Assembly (NCBI GenBank): GCA_003513845.1
Contig: DOTB01000011.1
Location: forward strand, 1-57,239
Direction: 5' to 3'
From: Candidatus Atribacteria bacterium
Lineage (GTDB): Bacteria; Atribacterota; Phoenicimicrobiia; Phoenicimicrobiales; Phoenicimicrobiaceae
DNA: 57,239 nt
Below the pieces are notes generated by a model, which had not been told where the DNA came from, searched no databases, and saw only the letters and a list, made by a program, of their open reading frames with translations. The position numbers were made by a program, and so were the translations under genes. Shown here piece after piece: positions 40,998 through 50,560 of this stretch (position 1 is its first letter; each line of letters begins with the position of its first letter).

Positions 40998-41582
40998 TTA
41001 AAGATAACGACTCCCTGGTTTGACTGTAGGAATCCCCTTTTTACACAAGAGACATTCCTTAGGAAGATAGGTCTGTATATCTACAGTTAAAAGTTTTTCA
41101 GTCTTTAATCCAAAACTCACTCTTCCTCCACTTCGGTCAATTAACACTCCTACCCCTACAACTTTTCCCTTTCTCGAATTTACAATATCTATAACTTCCC
41201 TTACCGAACTCCCTGTAGTGGTAACATCCTCTACTACTAATACTTTTTCTCCCTCTTTTATCTCAAAACTTCGTCTTAAGGTCATCTTCCCATTTTCTCT
41301 TTCAGTAAAGATTGCCCTTACCCAGGGTCCTAACACCCGAGCCATTACGTGAGCCATAATAATACCCCCAATGGCTGGTCCCACAATTACATCAATATCA
41401 TCTCCTCGAAATTTTTTTCCTAGTTCACTACACAGATTATGCATAAATTCGGGATATTGCATCACCTGAGCACATTGAATATAGGTATCACTATGTACTC
41501 CTGAGGTCAGTTTAAAATGACCCTTCTGAATGGCTCCTGCCTGCTCAAATTTTTTCATTACCTCTTCGGTGTTGATAATCAT
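40998..41582 (-). CDS. pyrE: Orotate phosphoribosyltransferase
   Basis: The 194-residue enzyme converts orotate and PRPP to OMP. Motifs are FKLTSGVHSDTYIQC, VGPAIGGIIMAHVMARVLG, and the PRPP loop VLVVEDVTTTGSSVREVI. The C-terminus has CLLCKKGIPTVKPGSR, common in this group. It is the last gene of the pyr operon, beginning 2 bases after the pyrF stop. It is of the longer 'thermophile' type (KXKPGSR tail) also found in Thermotoga and archaea. Confidence 0.96.
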   Translation of the reverse strand: MIINTEEVMKKFEQAGAIQKGHFKLTSGVHSDTYIQCAQVMQYPEFMHNLCSELGKKFRGDDIDVIVGPAIGGIIMAHVMARVLGPWVRAIFTERENGKMTLRRSFEIKEGEKVLVVEDVTTTGSSVREVIDIVNSRKGKVVGVGVLIDRSGGRVSFGLKTEKLLTVDIQTYLPKECLLCKKGIPTVKPGSRYL

Positions 41583-41584
41583 TT

Positions 41585-42310
41585 TTAATTTTCCTCCATT
41601 TCTTTTAATATTTCTTTTGCTGCCTCCACCGGGTTGGCAGCATCTCTTATCGGTCTTCCTATCACCAAAAAATCTGCTCCTAATCTTATGGCTTCTCGGG
41701 GGGTCATTATCCTTTTCTGGTCATCAGAAGATTTACCTGTCGGCCGTATCCCGGGAGTCAAAATTATGAAATCTTCCCCGCAAGCCTTCCTTATCCCCTT
41801 AATCTCCCTGGAAGAAGCCACCACTCCATCAAGCCCAGCAGCTTTAGCTAATTTAGCCAGATGAACCACCTGTTCTTCTAATTTTCTTTTTATTCCCAGG
41901 TCTTTTTCTAAAATTTCCTGATTGATACTGGTAAGTAAAGTTACTCCTAAAATTAAGGGTCTTCTGACTCCTAAAGCCAAACTAATTTTTTTGCTTGCTT
42001 CAGTGGCTGCTCTCATCATCTCATACCCCCCGGAAGTGTGGATGTCAAAGATATATACTCCCAATTTAGTAGCTACTTCTGCCGCCAGAGCGACAGTATT
42101 AGGAATGTCGTGGAATTTTAAATCTAAAAAAACCTTACCTCCTCTCTCGTTTATCACATTAACTACTTTAGCTCCTTCTGCGGTAAATAACTGGCTTCCG
42201 ACTTTAAAGACCCCTACATAATCACTTAATTTATCCACTAATTCATCTGCTTTTTCAAAATTTTCTACATCAAGAGCCAAAACTAATCTTTCTTTCGCGG
42301 TTAAGTGCAT
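41585..42310 (-). CDS. pyrF: Orotidine 5'-phosphate decarboxylase
   Basis: The 241-residue TIM-barrel enzyme removes CO2 from OMP to give UMP. The active-site segment FLDLKFHDIPNTVALAA carries the catalytic Asp-Lys-Asp set, and LTPGIRPTGKSSDDQKRIMTPREAI and LVIGRPI form the phosphate site. The start is ATG 42310, 17 bases after the pyrD stop, with AAAGGGGG before it. Confidence 0.96.
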   Translation of the reverse strand: MHLTAKERLVLALDVENFEKADELVDKLSDYVGVFKVGSQLFTAEGAKVVNVINERGGKVFLDLKFHDIPNTVALAAEVATKLGVYIFDIHTSGGYEMMRAATEASKKISLALGVRRPLILGVTLLTSINQEILEKDLGIKRKLEEQVVHLAKLAKAAGLDGVVASSREIKGIRKACGEDFIILTPGIRPTGKSSDDQKRIMTPREAIRLGADFLVIGRPIRDAANPVEAAKEILKEMEEN

Positions 42311-42327
42311 TTTCTCCCCCTTTTTTA

Positions 42328-43257
42328 TTAAATTTTCATACTTCCTACCAATTCATTTATATCTTTAATATTATTTTCCATAAGATATTTTTCTATCCCT
42401 TCAATAATTTCGACAGTTGTCTGAGGATTTACTAAATTCGCTGTTCCTATCTCTATCGCCCGAGCACCAGCTATAATAAATTCCAAGGCATCCTCCACTT
42501 TTATTATCCCCCCTATCCCGATTATAGGGATATTTACCGTCTGAAATACCTGCCAGACCATCCAGAGGGCTACTGGCTTTATTGCTGGACCAGATAGACC
42601 ACCACTGACATTAGCTAATTTTGGTTTACGAGAATCGATATCTACTGCCATCCCCACTAAAGTATTTATCAGGGATAGGGCATCTGCTCCTGCTTCTTCA
42701 GCAGCCTGGGCAATTATTTTGATATCTGTAACATTGGGAGTCAATTTTACAATAAGAGGGAGTGTGGTAACTTTTCGAATAGTGCTCACAATTTTATAAG
42801 TCGCTTTAGCCTCTGTCCCCCAGGTCATACCCCCTTTTTTGACATTAGGACAGGAAATATTGACCTCCAGACCGGCAACTCCCATTTCTTTTGAGACTTC
42901 TTCTAATCTTCTGACTAATTCCATATATTCTTCTATGGTATCCCCGGAAATATTTATTATTACTGGAGTATTAAACTTTTTTAAATAAGGCAATTTTTCT
43001 TTAATTAAAATTTCCACTCCTACATTCTGTAAACCGATAGCATTAAGCATCCCTGAAGGGGTCTCTATGATCCGAGGAGGGGGATTCCCCTTCTTAGGTT
43101 TCAAGGTTATACCTTTTAATATTATGGCACCCAATCTATTCAAATCGACAAACGGCGTATACTCCTGACCATAGCCAAAAGTCCCTGAGGCAGTCATCAC
43201 TGGGTTTTTTAGCTTTATTCCAGCTATTCCCACTTCTAAATTAGGTTTATCAATCAT
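42328..43257 (-). CDS. pyrD: Dihydroorotate dehydrogenase, class 1B catalytic subunit
   Basis: The 309-residue FMN subunit oxidises dihydroorotate to orotate. The class 1 N-terminus [23 protein letters not shown], the catalytic cysteine in [16 protein letters not shown] and PIIGIGGI plus [12 protein letters not shown] are present. The Cys base and the adjacent pyrK define class 1B, which passes electrons to NAD. It overlaps pyrK by 8 bases. Confidence 0.96.
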   Translation of the reverse strand: MIDKPNLEVGIAGIKLKNPVMTASGTFGYGQEYTPFVDLNRLGAIILKGITLKPKKGNPPPRIIETPSGMLNAIGLQNVGVEILIKEKLPYLKKFNTPVIINISGDTIEEYMELVRRLEEVSKEMGVAGLEVNISCPNVKKGGMTWGTEAKATYKIVSTIRKVTTLPLIVKLTPNVTDIKIIAQAAEEAGADALSLINTLVGMAVDIDSRKPKLANVSGGLSGPAIKPVALWMVWQVFQTVNIPIIGIGGIIKVEDALEFIIAGARAIEIGTANLVNPQTTVEIIEGIEKYLMENNIKDINELVGSMKI

Positions 43258-44071
43258 CCCAAACTACCTCACTTCCTTCAAAGACAGGTCCATCTATACA
43301 GACTCTTTTAAATTCATATTTAACTTTATCCTCTTTTTTATCCTTTGTTTTTATTTTGCAGACACAGCCCAAACAGGCACCTATTCCACAACCCATCCGT
43401 TCTTCTAAAGATACCTGGCAATCAATATGGGAATGCAGAGAAATCTCCACAATTTTTTTCAACATCGGTTTTGGCCCACAAGTAAATATCTGATCCGGCA
43501 GCCATCCTTCTTTGGTTATAATCTCCTCTAATAAATCAGTAACCAAACCTTTATACCCATAACTTCCATCATCAGCGGCAACATCTATTTTTGCCCCAAG
43601 GATCCTAAAATTTTCCTCTCCTACAATTAACTCTTTTTTTAAAGCACCTATCAAGACTCTTACTTCTTTGTCTTGTCTTATGGATTCTTCGCATAAAGCC
43701 AGCAATGGAGCAACTCCTATTCCTCCGCCTATCATCATAATCTTTTTACTTTCCGGATAGATATTAAAACCATTTCCGAGAGGACCTATAACATCTAAAT
43801 CATCCCCTACTGCCCTTTGGCTCAATAATTTGGTGCCTTCTCCTACTATCTGAAATAAGATATAAATTTCCCCTTTTTCTTTGTCTATTCTATGGATACT
43901 GATGGGTCGGCGTAATAAGGGGTAATTATCTTTACTACATTTAATATGAATAAATTGTCCGGGGAGGGCTTCTTGAGATATTTCTGGGGCTTTCAATTTC
44001 GCAAGATAAATATTTGGAGCTACTTCTTTTTTGGATAAAATCTTAATTTTTTTATTTAAAATCGTACTCAT
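43250..44071 (-). CDS. pyrK: Dihydroorotate dehydrogenase electron-transfer subunit
   Basis: The 273-residue PyrK has a FAD domain ([13 protein letters not shown], RxxS-type FAD motif), a NAD domain ([20 protein letters not shown]) and the C-terminal [2Fe-2S] cysteines [12 protein letters not shown] with a fourth in RVCIDGPVF. It links PyrD to NAD. It starts 218 bases after pyrR across a spacer with a perfect family palindrome, so pyrR and the rest may be partly uncoupled. Confidence 0.95.
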   Translation of the reverse strand: MSTILNKKIKILSKKEVAPNIYLAKLKAPEISQEALPGQFIHIKCSKDNYPLLRRPISIHRIDKEKGEIYILFQIVGEGTKLLSQRAVGDDLDVIGPLGNGFNIYPESKKIMMIGGGIGVAPLLALCEESIRQDKEVRVLIGALKKELIVGEENFRILGAKIDVAADDGSYGYKGLVTDLLEEIITKEGWLPDQIFTCGPKPMLKKIVEISLHSHIDCQVSLEERMGCGIGACLGCVCKIKTKDKKEDKVKYEFKRVCIDGPVFEGSEVVWDD

Positions 44072-44289
44072 CTACTTTTTAATTCTCCAATCCACCAATT
44101 GAATTAGTCGTTAGTGAATAGTAATTCATATCGCGTTAAAGAAATTGGGATTCTAATGTAGGGGCACGATGCATCGTGCCCCTACATTAGAAGTTATAAA
44201 CTTGCAACCTACAACTTGTAACCTGTATTTTAACTGGTAAACCGGGTAACTGGATAACTAATACCCTATCCGCGATACTCGATACCAGA
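44072..44289. other. Spacer between pyrR and pyrK
   Basis: It contains the full palindrome 44156-44187 and simple degenerate sequence (AACTTGCAACCTACAACTTG, CCGGGTAACTGGATAACTAA). No PyrR-type attenuator is recognised here, unlike the leader upstream of pyrR. Confidence 0.5.
44156..44187. repeat. Fullest copy of the intergenic palindrome
   Basis: A perfect 32-base palindrome: ATGTAGGGGCACGATG joined to CATCGTGCCCCTACAT. It is the reference copy for the family and sits between pyrR and pyrK inside the operon. Confidence 0.92.
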
Positions 44290-44859
<570 letters not shown>

Positions 44860-44880
44860 TCACACCTATACCTAAATATT

Positions 44881-44960
44881 CAAACAAAAACCCCTTCCAG
44901 CCCAATCTGGCTGATAAGGGGTTAATAAATTTTCCTTATCAGCCTCACTGGACTGATGTT
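44881..44960 (-). promoter_or_regulatory. PyrR attenuator 2 (proximal)
   Basis: The PyrR binding loop CAGTCCAGTGAGGCTGATAA (44955-44936, minus) fits the known ARUCCNGNGAGGYU consensus exactly. Downstream a terminator stem AACCCCTTATCAGCC / GGCTGGAAGGGGTT (44922-44889) is followed by TTTTGTTTG. The GGCTGATAAGG of the binding loop repeats the CTTATCAGCC arm, giving the mutually exclusive pairing expected for an antiterminator. Confidence 0.92.
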
Positions 44961-44989
44961 AAAGGAAACCATATTTTATTTGTTTTTTT

Positions 44990-45075
44990 ATAATAAAAAA
45001 TCCTCTTATCGAAAGCTAATAAGAGGATATAAATTTCTCTTTTATCCCCTTACTAGTCTCTCTGAACTAATTTAA
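44990..45075 (-). promoter_or_regulatory. PyrR attenuator 1 (distal)
   Basis: The element AGTTCAGAGAGACTAGTAAG (45068-45049, minus) is a second PyrR-type loop with two transition differences from the consensus. It is followed by the stem ATCCTCTTAT / ATAAGAGGAT (45028-45000) and TTTTTTATTA, a typical terminator. It lies about 60 bases upstream of attenuator 2. Confidence 0.8.
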
Positions 45076-45102
45076 AAGGGTAACTTTTATTTTGTTTTTT
45101 TA

Positions 45103-45131
45103 ATAATATATTAAAAGTTAATAGTAGTCAA
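45103..45131 (-). promoter_or_regulatory. Promoter of the pyr operon
   Basis: On the minus strand TTGACT (45131-45126) and TATTAT (45108-45103) with 17 bases between. Transcription would start about 25 bases before attenuator 1. The region 45132-45329 further upstream shows no other recognisable feature. Confidence 0.7.
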
Positions 45132-45329
45132 ATAATTTTGTACAATTTTCATTTAAAAGTTAAAAATAAACCGTTTTTTAATAATTTAATCTTATACTGC
45201 AATCAATATTTACAATAACTATAATTACAAAAGATTTACCACCTCCTTTTCTGAGTTGTATTTTCTCCTAATTTAATTTTTGTGACACACTGAATTAGTT
45301 ATTATAATTATCCACCATCGCTAATGAAT

Positions 45330-46583
45330 TCAAATTCTCAAGTTAAGGTTTCTCTGGATATCAAATTTTAATTCTTTCCAATCATCTAAAGGCAGGATAT
45401 TCTTTTGGTCTTTAATTTCCTCCCAAATCGGTTCAGATACAAACATTTCATCTAATTTTAGAGTGTTTTTTATAATTATAATTCGAGGAAGCTCCCCTGG
45501 CAATTTACCTAAAACACCCAGACAAGTTTTAAAGGCTTTTTCTTCGGTAGGGAAAATCATGGGAATGCGTGATTTATAGAGAAAACCGCTGGCAATAGAA
45601 TTAGTATAAGTGGCTTGGAAATCTATTTTATTGTATAATCTCTGAGTAATAGCAGTAGCCAGCCCTACACCATGAGCATTGCCATGACTTTCGGGAGTAA
45701 GGTCAAGCAGAATTATTTCTTTAATTTTGGGAGGGTGAAAAATTCCTTCAGGAAATTCGGTAATCCCACCCACAATATTAGTGTCTATGCCGGTGCCACT
45801 AATATTCTTCCCAATCTCTTGCACAACTAATATGTCAATATCCGAAACAGGCAATCTGGGTAATATTCTCTTACATTCTTTCAAAAACTTTCTATCTAAT
45901 TCCTGGAAACCTTCCGGGTTAACTGCTCTAATTTTATAAGCCTTATCATATCCATTTTCCAGAATACCTATCCCACACAAAATTGGAGCCTTTTTTAAAA
46001 TAACTTCTGCAAATTTTACTATATACTCAGCTAATCCCTTAACTCCCAAAGAATGAACTAAACTTGCCCCTTTATGCCCTCCTAAGCCAACCGTTAACAT
46101 TTTACACAAGCCACTTTCAATATCTGATTTAAAACTGGTATGTACTTTTACTCGGTTAATGATGATTAATCCATCTAAAGATAGAGCTATTTTATTAAAA
46201 TAAACTGGTAAACCATTTTCTAATTTTCCTAATTCAACAATCTCTGTAGTTGCCTTTATCGGAACTCCTATTTTTTCTTTAGTAATCCTGTAACATTCCA
46301 GTATAGACAACTGACCTTCTACAGTCGCTCCGCCGTGTGAGCCCATTGCCGCAATAATTATAGGAGAACCACCATATTTTTTCACTTCTTGAATAACTGT
46401 TCTAACAATTAAATCTAAATTGTCAATCCCTCTACTACCTACAGTTATACCTATTCGCATCCCGGGCTTTATCTTCTCACTAAACTTTATCTTCTCAAGT
46501 TCCTGAATTATTTTCCCTGATATATTATCTATTTTCTTATTTTCAAAAACTTGAGAGATACGCCGTAGATAGATATTTTTCAT
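45330..46583 (-). CDS. LarA-family (DUF2088) nickel-pincer isomerase-like protein
   Basis: The 417-residue protein resembles lactate racemase LarA and its homologues: ITVGSRGIDN (46-55), MGSHGGATVEGQ (80-91), VKVHTSFKSDIESGLCKMLTVGLGGHKGASLVH (145-177). His148, Lys161 and His170 lie where LarA has its substrate His and nickel-pincer Lys/His ligands, though the order is variant. LarA homologues epimerise various 2-hydroxy acids. It follows the DUF1667 gene by 13 bases and ends the operon that carries two FAD dehydrogenase subunits, so a 2-hydroxy acid substrate is likely. No larBCE cofactor genes are in the window. Confidence 0.82.
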   Translation of the reverse strand: MKNIYLRRISQVFENKKIDNISGKIIQELEKIKFSEKIKPGMRIGITVGSRGIDNLDLIVRTVIQEVKKYGGSPIIIAAMGSHGGATVEGQLSILECYRITKEKIGVPIKATTEIVELGKLENGLPVYFNKIALSLDGLIIINRVKVHTSFKSDIESGLCKMLTVGLGGHKGASLVHSLGVKGLAEYIVKFAEVILKKAPILCGIGILENGYDKAYKIRAVNPEGFQELDRKFLKECKRILPRLPVSDIDILVVQEIGKNISGTGIDTNIVGGITEFPEGIFHPPKIKEIILLDLTPESHGNAHGVGLATAITQRLYNKIDFQATYTNSIASGFLYKSRIPMIFPTEEKAFKTCLGVLGKLPGELPRIIIIKNTLKLDEMFVSEPIWEEIKDQKNILPLDDWKELKFDIQRNLNLRI

Positions 46584-46596
46584 TTAACCCACCTTT

Positions 46597-46983
46597 TTAA
46601 GATAATAAAGAATTTTTCTTATTAATCTTCTTAATCTTCCTGGTCGCAATTAAATCTATCTTTTTATTTAATAAATTTCTGGCTACTATTTGACCAAGCT
46701 CAACAGGGGCTTCTACTTTCATCTGGCGAGTAATCTCTCCTACCTTTTTCAAATATTGCTTAGGAATAGGAGAGGAAGTTTTCACACTCACTAAAGGGAA
46801 GTCTCCGTTTTCCACTAAAACAGAGCCAGTAAATACCCTTAAGGGGTTGGTAATTTCGTTTTTTACATAATCTCTTCCTTTGGGGCATTGATCCCCTTTA
46901 ATATCTTTAATATTTGTTCCTTCATACTCTACTGATATATGACAACTATTGGGACAGACTATACAGATAAATTCCCTATGCAC
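46597..46983 (-). CDS. DUF1667 small Cys-containing partner of FAD dehydrogenases
   Basis: The 128-residue protein matches DUF1667: N-terminal EFICIVCPNSCHISVEY and GDQCPKGRDYVKNEITNPLRVFTGSVLV, a Cys set suggestive of Fe-S or zinc binding, then VPIKTSSPIPK-like VSVKTSSPIPKQYL. In Thermotoga and clostridia it is encoded with GlpA-type and NADH-oxidase-type FAD proteins as the third piece of a complex. Its GTG start (46983) follows the preceding TGA directly (TGAGTG). Confidence 0.88.
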   Translation of the reverse strand: MHREFICIVCPNSCHISVEYEGTNIKDIKGDQCPKGRDYVKNEITNPLRVFTGSVLVENGDFPLVSVKTSSPIPKQYLKKVGEITRQMKVEAPVELGQIVARNLLNKKIDLIATRKIKKINKKNSLLS

Positions 46984-48216
46984 TCAGACCAACCTCACCT
47001 TTAATCTCTTAATACCTTCTAATTCTAAAGAGGATAATTTCACTCTCACCATCTCTGCCGGGTTTACCCTTCGCAAAGATTTTTTCTTGATTAATCTTCT
47101 CCCCTCTTCAAATAATAAAACCTTATGCTGTCCAGGCTGATTCACCCGAAAAGAAAAGATAGTATCTTTTCGGCTAATCAATCTTTGGGGGACTACATAC
47201 CTTAAACCCTCTCCTAATTCAACCTTGATTTCTCGTTCTTTGGTCAATCTTCCTTCCAGATATTCTACTACTCCCTCCACTATATATTCGGCTTCCAAAG
47301 ATACATTATCGACGATATCGTGAACCTGCAGGACATTCCCACAGGCGAAGATACCGGGAATACTGGTTTGCCCTCTCTCATCCACTTGTGGTCCCCCGGT
47401 TACCGGGTCTAAGATAATGCCGGCCTGTCGAGAAAGTTCATTCTCGGGGATTAAACCTACGGATAAGAGTAAGGTATCACAGGCTATCCTTCTCTTGGTG
47501 CCAGGGATTACCCCTCCTCTTTTACCTAATTGAGCAATAGTAACCCCAGATAATCGACCATTCCCCTTAATATCCACTGCTGTATGGCTTAACAAAAGGG
47601 GTATATCAAAATCATAAAGGCATTGATTGATATTTCGCGGGAGACCACTACTGTAAGGAAGTTTTTCTGCTACCATTAATACCTCCGCCCCTTCTAATAT
47701 CAGGCGCCGAGCCATAATCAGACCGATATCCCCTGAACCTAAGATTACTACTTTTTTGCCAATCATATAATTTTTTAGATTAATCAGTTCTTGGGCCACT
47801 CCCGCCGTATAGATGCCGGAAGGACGGGCACCGGGGATACCAATAGCTCCGCGAGTTCTCTCTCGACAACCCATAGCTAAAATAATGGTTTTAGCCTTAT
47901 AGTGGTGTAACCCCTTATCATTTATCACAATAACTTCTTTTTGGGGAGTTAAATTCAATACCGTACTATTTAATAAAAAAGGTATGTCTTTCTCTATCAC
48001 CTGTTCTATATATCTTTGGGCATATTCGGGACCAGTTAGGGAAGCATGGAATTTTTCCAATCCAAATCCATCATGAATACACTGGTTTAAGATTCCTCCT
48101 AAATAGGCTCCTCGTTCAATAAGGAGAATATCTTCTATCCCTTTTTGCCGGCAGGCAACTGCTGCTGCCAAACCGGCAGCTCCTCCTCCAATGATAATGA
48201 CTTCTTTTTCTTGCAT
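46984..48216 (-). CDS. NAD(P)/FAD-dependent oxidoreductase (GlpA partner type)
   Basis: A 410-residue disulfide-reductase-like flavoprotein: EVIIIGGGAAGLAAAVACRQKG (FAD), LGGILNQCIHDGFG, NAD motif KVVILGSGDIGLIMARRLILEGAEV, and the second FAD motif SIPGIFACGNVLQVHD. Such proteins pair with GlpA-like dehydrogenases and DUF1667. The start at 48216 has GAGGT ten bases upstream and lies 82 bases inside the preceding gene. Confidence 0.92.
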   Translation of the reverse strand: MQEKEVIIIGGGAAGLAAAVACRQKGIEDILLIERGAYLGGILNQCIHDGFGLEKFHASLTGPEYAQRYIEQVIEKDIPFLLNSTVLNLTPQKEVIVINDKGLHHYKAKTIILAMGCRERTRGAIGIPGARPSGIYTAGVAQELINLKNYMIGKKVVILGSGDIGLIMARRLILEGAEVLMVAEKLPYSSGLPRNINQCLYDFDIPLLLSHTAVDIKGNGRLSGVTIAQLGKRGGVIPGTKRRIACDTLLLSVGLIPENELSRQAGIILDPVTGGPQVDERGQTSIPGIFACGNVLQVHDIVDNVSLEAEYIVEGVVEYLEGRLTKEREIKVELGEGLRYVVPQRLISRKDTIFSFRVNQPGQHKVLLFEEGRRLIKKKSLRRVNPAEMVRVKLSSLELEGIKRLKVRLV

Positions 48217-49697
48217 GGTTTACTAACCTCATCACTTCTATATCCGGTTAACAGATAAGAATTATCTCCTTTTAAAGTAATCTCCTCTGGATTAAGATCA
48301 AAATGTTCTCTTAATATCTCGATAATCCTGGTCAAACAATAACCGCCCTGACATCGGCCCATCATCGCTCTGGTACGATACTTAATAGAAATTAGACTTC
48401 TTGCCCCCAGAGGATTGTTAATGGCTTCTAATATCTCTTTTTTGGTAACCTTTTCACAACGACAGACTATCTCTCCGTAATCGGGGTCTTGTTTTATTAG
48501 GTTCTTTTTGGTCTCCTCATCCTGTTCTTCAAATCGTAGAATTCCTTTTCGATAGGGATTGAAGTCAGGATTAGGGGAGAGTCTTTCTTTCTTATTAATA
48601 ATTTCTACTACCCTCTGGGCAATGGGCTGAGCGGCAGTTAAACCTGGGGATTCAATGCCGATTAGATTGATAAAATTATCGATTGTATCACTTTCTTCGA
48701 TTACAAAATCCCAAAATCCACCCTCGGAAGAAGGGGCTTGTTTGGCTCGGAGGCCAGAATAACTACGAATAATATAACCAGGAGAGATTAAGGGTAAGAA
48801 CTCGCGTACCTCCTTGGAGAGCATTTTCATTATTTGAGAAGTAGTAGAAAAATTATCTTTTCTTCTGATATATTCGTTACTTGGGCCAATTAAGATATTT
48901 CCATCAATAGTAGGAGTAAGATGAACTCCTAACCCCCCAGCTCCCGCTTGGGGGACAGGATAAACCAGATGATTTATTAACCAGGAAACATTTTTATCTA
49001 AGATATGGTATTCTCCCCGACAGGGATAAAGACAGTATCTTCTTATTCCCACCACTCGAGCAATATAATCAGCATAAAGTCCGGCACTATTGATTATATA
49101 GGAAGAAGTAAATTCTCCCTGATTAGTGGTAATTTTGAAATAGGAATTATTTAGTTTGGTAATATTTTTTACTTCGGTATTTAGAAAGAAAGAAGCTCCA
49201 TTATTAAGGGCATTTTCAGCAAGAGCAATAGTTAATAGATAAGGAGAAGTAATGGCAGTTTCCGGAGAATAAAGGGCAGCAATTCCTGCTAAATTGGGTT
49301 CTAATCTTTTTATTTCAGTTGAGTCAATGATTTCTAAACCTTTTACCTGGTTTTTATTCCCTTGTGCTTTTAGGTCTTTCAGTCCTTTAATCTCTTCTTT
49401 TTTTCTGGCAACTACTAATTTACCTATTTTTTTATAGGGAACATCAAGTTGGCGGCAAAGTTCTGCAAAAGATCTATTCCCTTCAACACAAAACTTAGCC
49501 ATTAAAGTACCAGGTTTATTGTTAAAACCAGCATGTACCACTCCGCTATTACGGCAGCTCGTCCCCCAACCAACATCATCTTCTTTCTCTAATACTGCAA
49601 TACTAATATTATATCTGGATAACTCTCGTGCAATAGCACAACCAACTACACCACCGCCAATTATTACTACATCAAATTGATTGTTTGTTGTTTTCAT
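48135..49697 (-). CDS. GlpA-like FAD-dependent dehydrogenase with BFD-type [2Fe-2S] domain
   Basis: The 520-residue protein has a DAO-type FAD domain (VVIIGGGVVGCAIARELSRYNISIAVLEKEDDVGWGTSCRNSGVVHAG) and a C-terminal BFD-like domain with VCRCEKVTKKEIL and GRCQGGYC, four cysteines for a [2Fe-2S] cluster. It resembles anaerobic glycerol-3-phosphate dehydrogenase, or 2-hydroxyglutarate oxidase-like enzymes; the HAG/NNKPGT region is shared by both. Because no glpK or glpF is nearby and a LarA homologue is, a 2-hydroxy acid substrate is equally likely. The C-terminal 40 residues beyond LLTGYRSDE are atypical, reading into the next gene in another frame. Confidence 0.88.
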   Translation of the reverse strand: MKTTNNQFDVVIIGGGVVGCAIARELSRYNISIAVLEKEDDVGWGTSCRNSGVVHAGFNNKPGTLMAKFCVEGNRSFAELCRQLDVPYKKIGKLVVARKKEEIKGLKDLKAQGNKNQVKGLEIIDSTEIKRLEPNLAGIAALYSPETAITSPYLLTIALAENALNNGASFFLNTEVKNITKLNNSYFKITTNQGEFTSSYIINSAGLYADYIARVVGIRRYCLYPCRGEYHILDKNVSWLINHLVYPVPQAGAGGLGVHLTPTIDGNILIGPSNEYIRRKDNFSTTSQIMKMLSKEVREFLPLISPGYIIRSYSGLRAKQAPSSEGGFWDFVIEESDTIDNFINLIGIESPGLTAAQPIAQRVVEIINKKERLSPNPDFNPYRKGILRFEEQDEETKKNLIKQDPDYGEIVCRCEKVTKKEILEAINNPLGARSLISIKYRTRAMMGRCQGGYCLTRIIEILREHFDLNPEEITLKGDNSYLLTGYRSDEVSKPCKKKKSLSLEEELPVWQQQLPAGKKG

Positions 49698-49749
49698 TTT
49701 ACTTTTTCCCTTTTAAAATAAAATGTATTAAGCTTTATCGTATTTTTAC

Positions 49750-50442
49750 TTATTCAGAAGTAGTGCTCCAAGAGTTAATTTCTACAAGCGAGGATTCTTT
49801 TGCTCTCTCTAAGTGCTGAAGTAAAACTTCAATAATAAGCTCTTCATCCTTCTTCTTTAAAGCTTCTATAATAGCCAGATGTTCTTTTACTGAACCAGCC
49901 AAACTAATTCTTTTAAGAGAAATATTTCTTAACCAATGGATCTGTTCCTGAAGGTTAGCCAATAATTCAATAAGTTTTTTATTACCACAATTTTGACTGA
50001 GAAGATCGTGAAATTTCTTATCTAAAGCCAAATACTGAATACAGTTTTCAGTATTTGCAGGTTTATCTATAAATTTTTTAAAACTTTCTCCTAATTTTTC
50101 CAACCCCTCTATAGATATCTTCCCGAAAGATTTTTTAACTGCTAATGATTCCAGGGTTTCCCTGATTTCAAAGATATCTTCTATCATTTGCGCAGTAATA
50201 TGAGAAACTGTAGCCCCTTTTCTGGGGATAATAGTAACAAATCCTTCCTTTTCTAATCTATTCAGGGCTTCCCTGATTGGCGCTCGGCTAATATTCATCG
50301 CTTTGGATAACTCTTCCTCTAATAAACGGGTACCTGGCTTTAAATTACCTCTAATAATTTGTAACTTTATATTCTGATAAGCCCTATCTTTGAGGGATAA
50401 ATTATTACCTAAGTCTTCAAAATATTCTTTCAAAATTTTCAC
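49750..50442 (-). CDS. GntR-family transcriptional regulator, FadR/FCD subfamily
   Basis: The 230-residue protein has an N-terminal winged helix (LKDRAYQNIKLQIIRGNLKPGTRLLEEELSKAMNISRAPIREALNRLEKEGFVTIIPRKGATV) and a C-terminal FCD ligand domain with metal-site residues in LALDKKFHDLL and KEHLAIIEALKKKDEELIIEVLLQHL. FCD regulators respond to small carboxylic or hydroxy acids (lactate, glycolate, gluconate). It lies 52 bases upstream of the GlpA-like gene on the same strand and most likely controls this operon. Confidence 0.93.
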   Translation of the reverse strand: MKILKEYFEDLGNNLSLKDRAYQNIKLQIIRGNLKPGTRLLEEELSKAMNISRAPIREALNRLEKEGFVTIIPRKGATVSHITAQMIEDIFEIRETLESLAVKKSFGKISIEGLEKLGESFKKFIDKPANTENCIQYLALDKKFHDLLSQNCGNKKLIELLANLQEQIHWLRNISLKRISLAGSVKEHLAIIEALKKKDEELIIEVLLQHLERAKESSLVEINSWSTTSE

Positions 50443-50560
50443 TTCCCTTGAATAATTTTACTCCTTTAGTTTTTATTTTACTATGTCGATTGTATATTGT
50501 CAACAATAATGGAATATTTTTTTAAAAAAATTTAAAACAAAATATTATTTTTCTCTTTTC

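Noticed and set aside
44072..44289. A third PyrR attenuator between pyrR and pyrK
   Set aside because: The spacer has a large palindrome but no GAGGYU-type loop and no T-run after a stem, so it does not resemble the two attenuators upstream of pyrR.
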